From Micromonospora musae (GTDB lineage Bacteria; Actinomycetota; Actinomycetes; Mycobacteriales; Micromonosporaceae): 64,000 nt of DNA. Below are positions 36,964 through 45,409 of the stretch, piece by piece. The stretch lies in the NCBI RefSeq assembly GCF_003626635.1, contig NZ_RAZT01000023.1:1-64000 (forward strand). Direction: 5' to 3'. A program made the translations under genes and the position numbers. Below the pieces are notes generated by a model, which was given only the letters and a program-made list of their open reading frames with translations, was not told where the DNA came from and did no database searches. Within the stretch, counting starts at the first letter, position 1. Every line of letters begins with the position of its first letter.

Positions 36964-38268
36964 GTGATCAACTTAAGACGTTCCACCACCGTCCTCGCCG
37001 GACTGGTGGTGATCCCCGCGCTGCTCGGGCCGGTGCCGGCCATGGCCGACGAGCCGGGCCCCGCCGAGCCGCCCCGGGTGGAGCTGGTCCTCGACGTCAG
37101 CGGCTCGATGGGGGCCCGGGACATCGAGGGCCGGAGCCGGATCTCGGTGGCACAGCAGGCGTTCAACGACGTCGTCGACGCGCTGCCGGAGACGACCCAG
37201 CTCGGCATCCGGGTGCTCGGCGCGACGTACAAGGGTGAGGACAAGAAGGTCGGCTGCCGGGACACCCAGCAGATCGTCCCGGTGGGCCCGGTCGACCGGT
37301 CCCAGGCGAAGGACGCGGTCTCCGGGCTGCGGCCGACCGGGTTCACCCCGGTCGGGCTCGCGCTGCGCGAAGCCGCCAAGGATCTGGGCAGCGGCGCCAC
37401 CACCCGCCGGATCGTGCTGATCACCGACGGCGAGGACACGTGCGCGCCGCCGGACCCGTGCGACGTCGCCCGGGAGCTCGCCGCGCAGGGCACCCGCCTG
37501 GTCGTCGACACGCTCGGCCTCGCCCCCGACGAGAAGGTACGCCGGCAGCTGCTCTGCATCGCCGGCGCGACCGGAGGCACGTACACCGCGGCGCAGAGCA
37601 CCGACCAGCTGACCAACCGGATCAAGCAGCTGGTCGACCGGGCCCAGCAGACGTACACCCGGACGCCGACGGTGGTCGGCGGCGGCTCCGTCTGCGAGGG
37701 CGCCCCGCTGCTCGCCCCCGGCGTCTACACCGACCGGGAGAAGTTCTCCGAGCACCGCTGGTACCGGGTGCCGGTGCGGCCGGGCCAGGAGCTGCGCGCC
37801 TCGGTGAGCGTGGCGCTGGACCGGCCGCTCAACCCGGACTACGGCGTACTGCTGCGGGCCGTCGCGACCGACGGCCGGGAGCTGGTCCGTGGCGTGGACG
37901 CGGGCAGCGGCCGGGCGGACGTCGTCTCGGCCGGCCTGCGCTGGTCGGACGACCGGGAAGACGCCGACGAGCAGGACGACGCCGACGGCGGGGCCAGCGC
38001 CGAGCCGACCGACCCGGCGCTCCTCCCCCCGACCACGGTCTGCCTGGTGATCGCCAACTCGTTCGCGCCCCGCGCCGGAACCGAGGCGAGCCCGGGCCTG
38101 CCGGTGGAGCTGACCGTCGACGTGGTGGCCGCGTCGCCCACGCCGCGAGGCCCGGATCTCGGTCGCGGTTGGGCGCTGCTGGCCCTGCTGACCGTGGCCG
38201 GCCTGATCACCGGTCTACTCGCCGGCCTGCTGACCCGCTGGTGGGTGGCCACGTGGAGGGAGAAGTGA
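36964..38268 (+). CDS. exported von Willebrand factor A domain protein
   Basis: A 434-aa protein with a signal peptide (TVLAGLVVIPALLGPVPAMA), then a vWA domain (about residues 38-225) with the MIDAS motif DVSGS at 44-48, GFTPVGLAL and ITDGEDTC. The two further Cys-containing loops (DTCAPPDPCDV, LLCIAG) could form disulfides. A beta-rich region of about 170 residues follows, then an acidic insert (DDREDADEQDDADGG) and a C-terminal membrane anchor, LLALLTVAGLITGLLAGLLT. It is thus extracytoplasmic and anchored. The stop overlaps the next start by 4 nt (GTGA), so the two are co-translated. Confidence 0.88.
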   Translation: MINLRRSTTVLAGLVVIPALLGPVPAMADEPGPAEPPRVELVLDVSGSMGARDIEGRSRISVAQQAFNDVVDALPETTQLGIRVLGATYKGEDKKVGCRDTQQIVPVGPVDRSQAKDAVSGLRPTGFTPVGLALREAAKDLGSGATTRRIVLITDGEDTCAPPDPCDVARELAAQGTRLVVDTLGLAPDEKVRRQLLCIAGATGGTYTAAQSTDQLTNRIKQLVDRAQQTYTRTPTVVGGGSVCEGAPLLAPGVYTDREKFSEHRWYRVPVRPGQELRASVSVALDRPLNPDYGVLLRAVATDGRELVRGVDAGSGRADVVSAGLRWSDDREDADEQDDADGGASAEPTDPALLPPTTVCLVIANSFAPRAGTEASPGLPVELTVDVVAASPTPRGPDLGRGWALLALLTVAGLITGLLAGLLTRWWVATWREK

Positions 38269-39065
38269 GCGTGCGTACGACTCTGACCCGGTCGCTGGCG
38301 GCGCTGGTCGCCGCCGCCGGTCCGGTGCTGCTGCCCGCCACGGCGCTCGCCGCCCCGACCGACGGGCCGTCGCCGTCCCCCGGCGCCACGACGGTGACCC
38401 GTGCCGGCACCTCCTTCCTGACCGCGACCACGATCACCGCCGGTCAGCCGGTACGGGTGGACGCCTCGACGGGCGACTACCTGTACTGGTCGTTCACCGC
38501 CGAGGCGGGGCAGGTGCACGACATCGCCGCCTCCGTGTCGTTTCCCGCCGACCGCAGCGGCGCCTCCACCTGGACCGTCGAGGTCTTCGACGGGTTGCGT
38601 CGCCGGCAGGCGTGCACGGCGGGTGCGCAGACGCCGACCGTCGACAAGACGGCGAGTGCGGTCTCGCTCGGCTGCACGCTGCGCGAGGTGCGGCCGTGGG
38701 CCGAGCCCTGGTCGGCCGACCCGCTGCCCGGCACGTACTTCATCCGGCTCTCGGTCCTCGACGTGCCGGAGCCGGACCTGGGCGCACCGATCGAGGTCGG
38801 GCTGCTGGTCGGCGCCGACGGCGACGGCGCTCCCGCCGACGACGGCGAGCTGGCGGTGCCGCTGGTGCCGAACACCCAGGCCGGCGCGCTGCTGACCGAC
38901 GAGCAGGCCGCCGCACCCCTGAACGACGCGGACGAGGAGAGCTGGTTCGACGGGCTGCTGCCCGCGCTGGGCTCGCGGTGGATCTGGACGAGCATCGGCG
39001 GCGTCCTGGCCGCGGTGGCCGGCGTGGTCGGCTTCGCGCTCACCCGCCGACCCCGGCGCGCCTGA
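38265..39065 (+). CDS. exported membrane-anchored partner of the vWA protein
   Basis: A 266-aa protein with signal peptide (SLAALVAAAGPVLLPATALA), an extracytoplasmic domain and a C-terminal helix (IWTSIGGVLAAVAGVVGFAL) with a basic tail. The central part (TITAGQPVRVDASTGDYLYW, FTAEAGQVHDIAASVSF) resembles bacterial pre-peptidase-type beta domains and has two Cys (RRQACTAG, LGCTL). A similar beta region exists in the vWA protein after its vWA domain (DREKFSEHRWYRVPVRPGQE), suggesting shared architecture. It is translationally coupled to that gene and ends before a bidirectional terminator. Function unknown. Confidence 0.8.
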   Translation: MSVRTTLTRSLAALVAAAGPVLLPATALAAPTDGPSPSPGATTVTRAGTSFLTATTITAGQPVRVDASTGDYLYWSFTAEAGQVHDIAASVSFPADRSGASTWTVEVFDGLRRRQACTAGAQTPTVDKTASAVSLGCTLREVRPWAEPWSADPLPGTYFIRLSVLDVPEPDLGAPIEVGLLVGADGDGAPADDGELAVPLVPNTQAGALLTDEQAAAPLNDADEESWFDGLLPALGSRWIWTSIGGVLAAVAGVVGFALTRRPRRA

Positions 39066-39082
39066 CCGCCCGCCGGCGCGGA

Positions 39083-39130
39083 CGTGCCGGTCCCGTCCCG
39101 AGCCACGCAGGTCGGGACGGGACCGGCACG
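39083..39130. terminator. bidirectional terminator, 19-bp perfect stem
   Basis: CGTGCCGGTCCCGTCCCGA at 39083-39101 is perfectly complementary to 39112-39130 with a 10-nt loop, placed between convergent genes. Confidence 0.85.
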
Positions 39131-39139
39131 CGGGGCGAC

Positions 39140-39406
39140 TCAGGCGTTCCGCGGCCCTCGGGGCAGCCACCCGATGAAGCGGTCCTGCAGGGACGTCACG
39201 GACACGTTGCGCAGGTCCTCGCTGGCGGCGGCGAGGCAGGAGCCCAGGTATACGCTGAGCGTGGCGCGATCGCCGTACTCCTGAAGCAGCCGGCTGCGCT
39301 TCATCGCGCACGGCCAGTCCTCCCCGCAGGAACCACAGCTCCAGCCGGGCGGCTCCGGTGCGTGGTCATCGCTCACCGGGCCGGACGCTCCCGCACCACC
39401 GGTCAT
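39140..39406 (-). CDS. conserved hypothetical Cys-containing small protein
   Basis: An 88-aa protein with a compact Cys/Trp motif WSCGSCGEDWPCAMKRSRLL near residue 22, typical of short actinobacterial proteins with C-x2-C...C spacing, followed by an amphipathic region ending RFIGWLPRG. Metal binding is plausible, but only three cysteines are clustered; a fourth follows in GSCLAAASE. ATG 39406 is preceded by GAGGGAG. Function unknown. Confidence 0.7.
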   Translation of the reverse strand: MTGGAGASGPVSDDHAPEPPGWSCGSCGEDWPCAMKRSRLLQEYGDRATLSVYLGSCLAAASEDLRNVSVTSLQDRFIGWLPRGPRNA

Positions 39407-39571
39407 CGCACTCCCTCTCGGTTCCTGCCAGGGGCCGGACGCGTACGCCGACCCGAATCGATCACAACGGCGGTCGATGCCCCCCGTGCCGTGCTTGGGC
39501 TACAGCGCCTCGGAACCATCCGGTGTTACATAGTTGCGGTACTTTCGCCATTCATGGCAGTCAGAAAGTTG

Positions 39572-39587
39572 ACGGACGGCCGTCCGT
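39572..39587. promoter_or_regulatory. 16-bp perfect palindrome upstream of the PPTase
   Basis: ACGGACGGCCGTCCGT is fully self-complementary and overlaps a TTGACG hexamer (39569-39574) that could be a -35 box, 52-67 nt before the phosphopantetheinyl transferase start. It has the form of a dimeric-repressor operator. Confidence 0.45.
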
Positions 39588-39638
39588 ACCCGCGGCGCGG
39601 CCGGCGATCAGGGCACCCGCAGCCCGCGGCGACCGGCG

Positions 39639-40292
39639 ATGCGTGACCTGCTGCCGCCGCAGGTCGCGGTGGCCGTGGCCGGGCCCGACGACTGGACCGG
39701 TCGACTCCTCGCCGAGGAGCTGGCCTGCCTCAGCGAACGGGCGGTGGAGAGCCGGCGGCGGGACTTCACCGCCGGGCGGGTCTGCGCGCGGCGGGCGATG
39801 GCCACGCTCGGGCTGCCGCCGGCCCCCGTGCCGGCCGCCGACCGGATCCCGGTCTGGCCGTCCGGCGTGGTCGGCACCATCACCCACACCCGGGGCTACT
39901 GCGCGGCGGCCGCGGCCCGCAGCGCCGAGGTCCGCTCCGTGGGGATGGACGCGGAGCAGCACAAGGAGCTCAATCCGGGGGTACGCCGGCTGATCTGCCT
40001 GCCCGAGGAGGACGAGCACCTGGCACGGCTGCCGGCCGGAACCTCCTGGCCGGCCGTGCTCTTCAGCGCCAAGGAGACCATCTACAAGGTCTGGCATCCG
40101 GTGGTCGGCACCTGGCTGGACTTCACCGACGCCCTGGTCGAGATCGACCCGGAGTCCGGCACGTTCTGCGCCCGGATCGCACCCGCCCGGGTCGACGCCG
40201 CGCCGGTCGCGACCGCGCCGAGGGCGGTGCACGGCCGATTCGCCGTGGCCGACGGTCTGGTCCGCACCGCGGCGGTGTTGCCCCTGCCCTGA
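39639..40292 (+). CDS. 4'-phosphopantetheinyl transferase (Sfp/EntD type)
   Basis: A 217-aa enzyme that transfers phosphopantetheine from CoA to carrier proteins of NRPS, PKS or siderophore pathways. Metal ligands Asp104 and Glu106 are in SVGMDAEQ, and the third motif FSAKETIYK (Lys145, Glu146, Lys150) is canonical. GTITHTRGYCAAA matches the P1b region. It is monocistronic here with no biosynthetic cluster beside it, so it probably serves carriers encoded elsewhere. There is no clear ribosome-binding site before ATG 39639. Confidence 0.93.
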   Translation: MRDLLPPQVAVAVAGPDDWTGRLLAEELACLSERAVESRRRDFTAGRVCARRAMATLGLPPAPVPAADRIPVWPSGVVGTITHTRGYCAAAAARSAEVRSVGMDAEQHKELNPGVRRLICLPEEDEHLARLPAGTSWPAVLFSAKETIYKVWHPVVGTWLDFTDALVEIDPESGTFCARIAPARVDAAPVATAPRAVHGRFAVADGLVRTAAVLPLP

Positions 40293-40388
40293 CGAGCGGC
40301 GGCAGGCCCCGGCGGGGCACAATCCGTCGCCCGGGCGCGGTAGCGTCGGCGCGTTCCTCCCCTCCCCCGCCACGATCCAAGGAGTACG

Positions 40389-41759
40389 GTGAGCCACCCC
40401 GAGCCGCCCGCCGGGCCGCACGATCCCGACCAGCCGCACCCGGAGCCGCCGACGCAGGCGTTCCCGACGGCCCCGATGTCACCGGTGCCGCACGGCGGAC
40501 CGACGCCCGGCGACGCGACGGCTCCGCTGCCGCCGGCTCCGGCCGCTCCGGCCGATCCGACCGTGGCGATGCCGCCCGCCCCGATCGCTCCGGCCGATCC
40601 GACCCTTGCGATGCCGCCGGCCCCGTTCACCCAGGGCGGCGCCACCACCCCGATGCCGACCGCGCCGTTCACGCCGGGCGGCGCGACCACTCCGATGCCG
40701 CAGGCCCCGTTCACCCAGGGCGGCGCGACCACCCCGATGCCGGCGGCGTCGGCCGGGGCGACGGGTCCGATGCCGCACAACCCGTGGGCGCCGAGCGCCG
40801 GGGCCCCGCAACCGCCGGGCGAGCCGACCGTGCCCCAGCAGCCGGTCCCGGGCGCCGCGCAGCCGCCCGCCCCCGGCATGCCCCAGCCACAGGTGTCCGG
40901 CAGTCCCTGGGCCGCCCCGGGCGCACCCGAGCCGCCGGTGTCCGGCGCACCTCAGCCGCCCGTGTCCGGCGCGCCTCAGCAGCCGGTCTCCGGTAACCCC
41001 TGGGCCGCGCCCGGATCGGCCCAGCAGCCGACGCCGCCCGGGCCGTACCCGCCGGCGGGACAGCCCTACCCGGCCGCGCCCGGCGGCTACCCGCCCGCCG
41101 GCTACCCGCCGCCCGGGTTCCCGCCGCCCGGGCAGCAGCCGCCGCAGAAGAAGTCGAACAAGACGGTGCTGATCATCGTCATCGTGGCGGCGGTGCTGGC
41201 CGTGCTCTGCTGCGGTGGCGGCGCCGCCGCGCTGATCTACGGCGCGAACAAGGCGGACGAGGTGGTCGACACCCTGCCCACCGCACCGGCGACCGAGGAC
41301 GCCGACGAGCCGCCGGTCCTCACCCCGACCCTGCCGAGCAGCCCCGACGCGACGACCGACGGCGAGACCACGAACATGCCGGCCGGCGACACCCTGGTGA
41401 TCACCGATGACGACGGCACCGTCGAGATCACCGTGTCGAAGTTCAGCACCAGGACGAAGGGGTGCAACGAGTTCGCGCCGGAGCCGGACAAGGGCATGTA
41501 CCTGATCGCGGACGTCACGGTCGAGGTCACCAAGGGCACCGTCTCGGTGAACCCGCTCTACTTCCAGTGGGTGGCGGCCGACGGCACGGAGACGAACGCC
41601 ATCGCCGGGCTCTTCGCCGGCTGCGGTGAGAACCTGGAGCCCGGCGAGGTCTCGGCGGGCCGCAAGCGGACCGGCACGGTGGTCTTCAACGTCGCGAACA
41701 AGAACGGGGTGCTGGAGTACCTGCACCGCTTCCAGACGGCCGGTTCCTGGCGTCCGTAG
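40389..41759 (+). CDS. Pro-rich DUF4352 membrane protein
   Basis: A 456-aa protein. Residues 1 to about 255 are a Pro/Ala/Gln-rich cytoplasmic tail with degenerate tandem repeats (PFTQGGATTPMP and variants near 78-115; PPVSGAPQ repeats near 180-205; GYPPAGYPPPGFPPPG near 237). One membrane helix follows (TVLIIVIVAAVLAVLCCGGG, about 260-280). The extracytoplasmic C-terminal DUF4352 domain (about 325-456) starts with EITVSKFSTRTKGCNEFAP. A GTG at 40389 is preceded by aaggag, and a TAGCGT box lies about 45 nt upstream. Such proteins are surface-anchored; partners unknown. Confidence 0.85.
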   Translation: MSHPEPPAGPHDPDQPHPEPPTQAFPTAPMSPVPHGGPTPGDATAPLPPAPAAPADPTVAMPPAPIAPADPTLAMPPAPFTQGGATTPMPTAPFTPGGATTPMPQAPFTQGGATTPMPAASAGATGPMPHNPWAPSAGAPQPPGEPTVPQQPVPGAAQPPAPGMPQPQVSGSPWAAPGAPEPPVSGAPQPPVSGAPQQPVSGNPWAAPGSAQQPTPPGPYPPAGQPYPAAPGGYPPAGYPPPGFPPPGQQPPQKKSNKTVLIIVIVAAVLAVLCCGGGAAALIYGANKADEVVDTLPTAPATEDADEPPVLTPTLPSSPDATTDGETTNMPAGDTLVITDDDGTVEITVSKFSTRTKGCNEFAPEPDKGMYLIADVTVEVTKGTVSVNPLYFQWVAADGTETNAIAGLFAGCGENLEPGEVSAGRKRTGTVVFNVANKNGVLEYLHRFQTAGSWRP

Positions 41760-41767
41760 CGATGACC

Positions 41768-41795
41768 GGGAGGCCGGCCGCCCGGCCGGCCTCCC
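41768..41795. terminator. bidirectional terminator hairpin
   Basis: GGGAGGCCGGCC (41768-41779) pairs perfectly with 41784-41795 with a 4-nt loop, between convergent genes. Confidence 0.85.
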
Positions 41796-41800
41796 ACCGG

Positions 41801-42265
41801 TCACACCACGCAGAACTCGTTCCCCTCCGGATCGGCCAGCACCACGTGATCGAGCCGACCGTCCACCTCGTCCTCCCGCAGCACCCTCGCGCCCGCCGCG
41901 ACCAGCCGCTCGACCGCTGCGCGGACCCTCGGCGCCCGGACCTCCCACGGCACGCCGCGCCCCCCGCCGGCCTGAAGGTCGAGGTGTATCCGGTTCTTCG
42001 CCACCTTGGGTTCGGGAACCTTGAGGAACGAGATCCGGGGGCCGGCCCCGGTCGGATCCGCCAGGTAGGCGACGTCGCCCCACTCGTCGGCGGGCACGTC
42101 GTGGTGGCGGAAGAACGCCGGCCAGTCGGCGAAGCCCGCCGGGGGTTCCGCGTCGACGTAGCCCAGTGCGGTCTTCCAGAAGGCGGCCAGTGTCGGCGGG
42201 TCCGCGCTGTCGAACGTCATGGTCCACCGGGCGGCGTCGGCGGGTACCGGGCTCGTGCCGGTCAT
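41801..42265 (-). CDS. VOC family protein
   Basis: A 154-aa vicinal-oxygen-chelate protein of the same Glyoxalase_6-like group as the one at 2665-3033: DSADPPTLAAFWKTALGY at the N-terminus, KNRIHLDLQAG in the middle and VVLADPEGNEFCVV at the C-terminus. The start ATG at 42265 overlaps the stop of the NUDIX gene by 4 nt (ATGA), so the two are coupled. Substrate unknown. Confidence 0.85.
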   Translation of the reverse strand: MTGTSPVPADAARWTMTFDSADPPTLAAFWKTALGYVDAEPPAGFADWPAFFRHHDVPADEWGDVAYLADPTGAGPRISFLKVPEPKVAKNRIHLDLQAGGGRGVPWEVRAPRVRAAVERLVAAGARVLREDEVDGRLDHVVLADPEGNEFCVV

Positions 42266-42804
42266 GACTGGTCCGCCAGCCTCGTCGCGCGCCAGGCGAG
42301 CAGCCGCCGGTAGGCGTCGAAGCCGTCCGGCACCCAGTCCCACTCGGTGAGCCGCCGCTCCAACTCCGCCTCGGTCAGGAACGCGTGCCAGGCCACCTCC
42401 TCGGGCTGCGGCGCGACCGTCGACGGGCAACGCACCTCGTAGACGTACGACCACCAACTGTGCTGCGGCGTCTCGTAGAGGAACTTGAAGAGCGGCACGG
42501 GCGCGGGCAGGCCGGCGACCCCCAGCTCCTCCTCGGCCTCCCGCAGCGCCGCCTCGTCGTACGACTCCCCCGCACCGACCACCCCGCCGACGAACATGTC
42601 GTAGAGCGACGGGAAGACGAGCTTGCGCGCGGTACGCCGGTGCACGAAGACGTGACCGTCGTCGTCGCGGGCCAACACGAACGCGCAGCGGTGCCGGAGC
42701 CGGTTCGCGTACACCTCGTCGCGCCGCGCCTGCCCCACCACCCGGTCGTGTTCGTCGACGACATCCAGCACCTCGTCGGCCGAGAGGGGTGACTGATCTT
42801 CCAT
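42262..42804 (-). CDS. NUDIX hydrolase
   Basis: A 180-aa NUDIX protein. The box is GGVVGAGESYDEAALREAEE followed by ELGV, matching GX5EX7REUXEEXGU. The upstream VVDEHDRVVGQARRDEVYAN and RHRCAFVLARD place it in the YfcD/isopentenyl-isomerase-like subgroup whose substrates are unclear. ATG 42804 is chosen; the ribosome-binding site is weak and a CAGGCT hexamer lies 6 nt upstream. It is the first gene of a two-gene unit with the VOC gene. Confidence 0.88.
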   Translation of the reverse strand: MEDQSPLSADEVLDVVDEHDRVVGQARRDEVYANRLRHRCAFVLARDDDGHVFVHRRTARKLVFPSLYDMFVGGVVGAGESYDEAALREAEEELGVAGLPAPVPLFKFLYETPQHSWWSYVYEVRCPSTVAPQPEEVAWHAFLTEAELERRLTEWDWVPDGFDAYRRLLAWRATRLADQS

Positions 42805-43048
42805 GAACACAGCCTGCCACGTCGTTACCGACGAGTCAGCGCGGCAATCCAGAATGCGATTCCCGTTCACTTACACTCCCGGCTCACCCTTCTACGTGTT
42901 AGTAACATTGCTTCCGGCGACAATGGACGCACGAAAAGTAGAGTTCATTCTTGAATGGGCGACAGGAAAGGGATCGGCGAGTGGTGAGACCTGCGCAACT
43001 GTCGCTATTCCGTCCCCGCCGGCAATGGGGTCCGTAAACATCGTCAAG
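42805..43048. other. lower-GC divergent promoter region
   Basis: The sequence between the divergent NUDIX and kinase genes is visibly richer in A and T than its surroundings (for example GTGTTAGTAACATTG near 42895). I see no convincing gene. A 94-codon open frame across it starts at the NUDIX start codon region and shows no domain. Confidence 0.5.
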
Positions 43049-43054
43049 TACCGT
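43049..43054 (+). promoter_or_regulatory. leaderless -10 box (TACCGT) of the kinase gene
   Basis: TACCGT ends 8 nt before the GTG at 43063; the spacer (ctcctctc) lacks any Shine-Dalgarno. Confidence 0.55.
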
Positions 43055-43062
43055 CTCCTCTC

Positions 43063-45360
43063 GTGCCCGAAGCCCCCCGACGATTGATCGCTGATCGCTA
43101 CCGACTCGTCCGTCCGCTCGGCCAAGGCGGGATGGGTCGTGTTTGGCAGGCCCTCGACGAAATGCTCCAACGGGATGTGGCCCTCAAGGAACTCGTGGCG
43201 CCACCCGGGCTGAGTGACGACGAACTGCACGAGATGCGCGAACGGTCCATGCGCGAGGCGCGCGCCGTCGCCCGCCTCGGCCATGTCAACGTGGTACGCG
43301 TCTTCGACGTACTGCTCGCCGACGGCGACCCGTGGATCGTGATGGAGCTGGTCCCGTCGCGCACGCTGCAGCAGGTGCTCGATGCCGAGGGGCCGATGCC
43401 GCCGGCCCGCGCCGCCCGGATCGGGCTGGCGCTGCTGAGCGCGCTGCGCGCCGCACACGAGGCCGGGATCCTGCACCGCGACGTCAAGCCCGCCAACGTG
43501 CTGCTCGCCGATGACGGACGGGTCGTACTGACGGACTTCGGGCTGGCGACCCTGCCCGGGGACCCGCGCGTCACTCGAACCGGCATGGTTCTCGGCTCGC
43601 CCGCGTACCTCGCCCCCGAACGGGTCACCGACGGTGTCGTCGGTCCGGCCGCCGACCTCTGGTCGCTCGGGGCGACCCTCTACTCCGCGGTCGAGGGGCG
43701 GACGCCGTACAGCCGCTCCACGCCGATAGCGACGCTGGCCGCGCTCGCCACCGAGGCGCCACCACCCCCACGGCAGGCCGGCACGCTCACCGAGCTGCTG
43801 GACGGGCTGTTGCGCCGGGATCCGCAGCAGCGGATCAGCGCCGAGGAGGCGGATCGGATGCTGGTCCGGGCCGTCGCCTCGGACGACCCCACCGCCGACG
43901 CCGGCCGGGTCGCTCCGGCGGAGCCGGACGGGCCGATCACCCGGGTCAACTCCGACGTCCGGCCCCGCCCGCGGATCGTGCCCGAGTTCATCGCCGCCGC
44001 CCCCGACTCCCCGGCGGAGGTAGCCGCGCCGCCCTCGGCCGCACCACCGTCAGCCACACCGCCGTCCGCCACGGCGCCCTCGGGTGCGTCGCCGTCCGCT
44101 GCGGCGGCTGGCGCGGTCGGAGCCGACGGGCCCCGCCCGGCCACGGCGAGCGTCGCCGGTGGCGCCGACGCTCCCGTCGCCGCACCCACCGGCTCACCGA
44201 AGAGACGGCGGCGCGGTCTGCTGGTCGGGTCGCTCGCCGTGGCGCTGCTGCTCGTACTGCTGCTGGGCGTGCCGCTGGTGAACGGCGCGCTCTCCGGCAC
44301 GCCGGGCGACGACGGGGCCACGGCGGCGAACGCCAGCCCCTCCGCACTCGCCGACACGCCGGTTTCCCGGGAGCTCTCCCCGCCCCCCGTGGGCTGGCAC
44401 TACCACCGCGACGACCCCCGCTTCCTCATCCCGGTGCCGGACGGCTGGCAGCTGCGACGCGACGGCGAGCGGCTCGAGTTCCGCGAGCCGGACGGCGCCC
44501 GCCTGCTCGTCGTCGGTGAACTCGACTCGGTCCCCAGCAGCGTGGTCGCCGAGCTGCGAGCACGGGAGCGGGCGGAACGCGAGCGGTACGACGACTACCG
44601 GAAGATCCGCCTCGCCCCGGTGAAGTACCAGGCGCAGGCCGCCGAGTGGGAGTGGACGTACACCGCCGGAGACGGCACGCGGCTGCACGCCGTGAGCCGC
44701 GCCTTCGTCGGCCACAACCGGCACGCGTACACCATCGGCTGGACCACCGCGGACGCCGAATGGTCGGCCAGCCGGAGCACCTTCTCGCTGGTCACCGATG
44801 GATTCCAGGGCCTTCCGCCGGTCACCGGCGAACCGTCGAGGTCCACGCCGGCCGGTCCCGGGCACGGGCAGGCCTCGCCCAGCACGGGCGGCAGCCCGAC
44901 CACCGGCTCGACGGAGCCGGTGCGACCGCCCGCCTCGGCGGCCGCCCCGCCGCCCTCGGCTCCGGCCGCTCCGCCCGCCGGTGACCAGATCGTCAGCTTC
45001 GCCAGTAACCGCTGCATCGACATTCCGGGCGGCAACGCCACCGCCGGCGCCCGGCTGCGGATCTGGGATTGTCGCCGTACGGCCGGACAGTTGTGGACCT
45101 TCCCCGGCGACGGCACGGTCCGCTCTATGGGCAAGTGCCTGGACGTTGCCGGACACTCGACGGAGAACGGCGCCGCGATCCAGTTGGCCGACTGCACCGG
45201 CGCGAGTTCGCAACGGTTCAACCTGAACAACGCCCACGACCTGGTGTACGTACGAGCGGACAAGTGCGTCGACGTAATCGACGCCAACCCGAACAACGGC
45301 GCCCGGTTGCAGCTCTGGGACTGCAACGGCGGAGCGCACCAGAAGTGGCGGCGCGGCTGA
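43063..45360 (+). CDS. Ser/Thr protein kinase with extracellular ricin-B lectin domain
   Basis: A 765-aa receptor-like PknB-type kinase. Kinase domain about 12-268: GQGGMGRV glycine loop, Lys42 in VALKEL, catalytic Asp140 in HRDVKPANVLL, Asp158 in DFG and the APE-like AYLAPERV. A Pro/Ala-rich juxtamembrane linker leads to a basic stop-transfer (KRRRRG) and one helix at about 385-408. Outside are a region of about 150 residues (WHYHRDDPRFLIPVPDGWQL) and, after a Pro/Ser linker, a beta-trefoil ricin domain (about 641-765) with three QxW/F-type repeats (QLWTF, QRFNL, QKWRR). The lectin domain suggests carbohydrate sensing (inference). Confidence 0.92.
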   Translation: MPEAPRRLIADRYRLVRPLGQGGMGRVWQALDEMLQRDVALKELVAPPGLSDDELHEMRERSMREARAVARLGHVNVVRVFDVLLADGDPWIVMELVPSRTLQQVLDAEGPMPPARAARIGLALLSALRAAHEAGILHRDVKPANVLLADDGRVVLTDFGLATLPGDPRVTRTGMVLGSPAYLAPERVTDGVVGPAADLWSLGATLYSAVEGRTPYSRSTPIATLAALATEAPPPPRQAGTLTELLDGLLRRDPQQRISAEEADRMLVRAVASDDPTADAGRVAPAEPDGPITRVNSDVRPRPRIVPEFIAAAPDSPAEVAAPPSAAPPSATPPSATAPSGASPSAAAAGAVGADGPRPATASVAGGADAPVAAPTGSPKRRRRGLLVGSLAVALLLVLLLGVPLVNGALSGTPGDDGATAANASPSALADTPVSRELSPPPVGWHYHRDDPRFLIPVPDGWQLRRDGERLEFREPDGARLLVVGELDSVPSSVVAELRARERAERERYDDYRKIRLAPVKYQAQAAEWEWTYTAGDGTRLHAVSRAFVGHNRHAYTIGWTTADAEWSASRSTFSLVTDGFQGLPPVTGEPSRSTPAGPGHGQASPSTGGSPTTGSTEPVRPPASAAAPPPSAPAAPPAGDQIVSFASNRCIDIPGGNATAGARLRIWDCRRTAGQLWTFPGDGTVRSMGKCLDVAGHSTENGAAIQLADCTGASSQRFNLNNAHDLVYVRADKCVDVIDANPNNGARLQLWDCNGGAHQKWRRG

Positions 45361-45409
45361 CCCACCCGGCCGCGGTGCCGACCTCTCCGACCAGCCAAGG
45401 AGTGATCGC

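Noticed and set aside
39358..39993. Plus-strand frame overlapping the PPTase promoter
   Set aside because: It runs out of frame through the PPTase and shows only Arg/Pro noise.
42803..43087. 94-codon open frame between the NUDIX and kinase genes
   Set aside because: It spans the divergent promoters, contains no domain and its start overlaps the NUDIX start.
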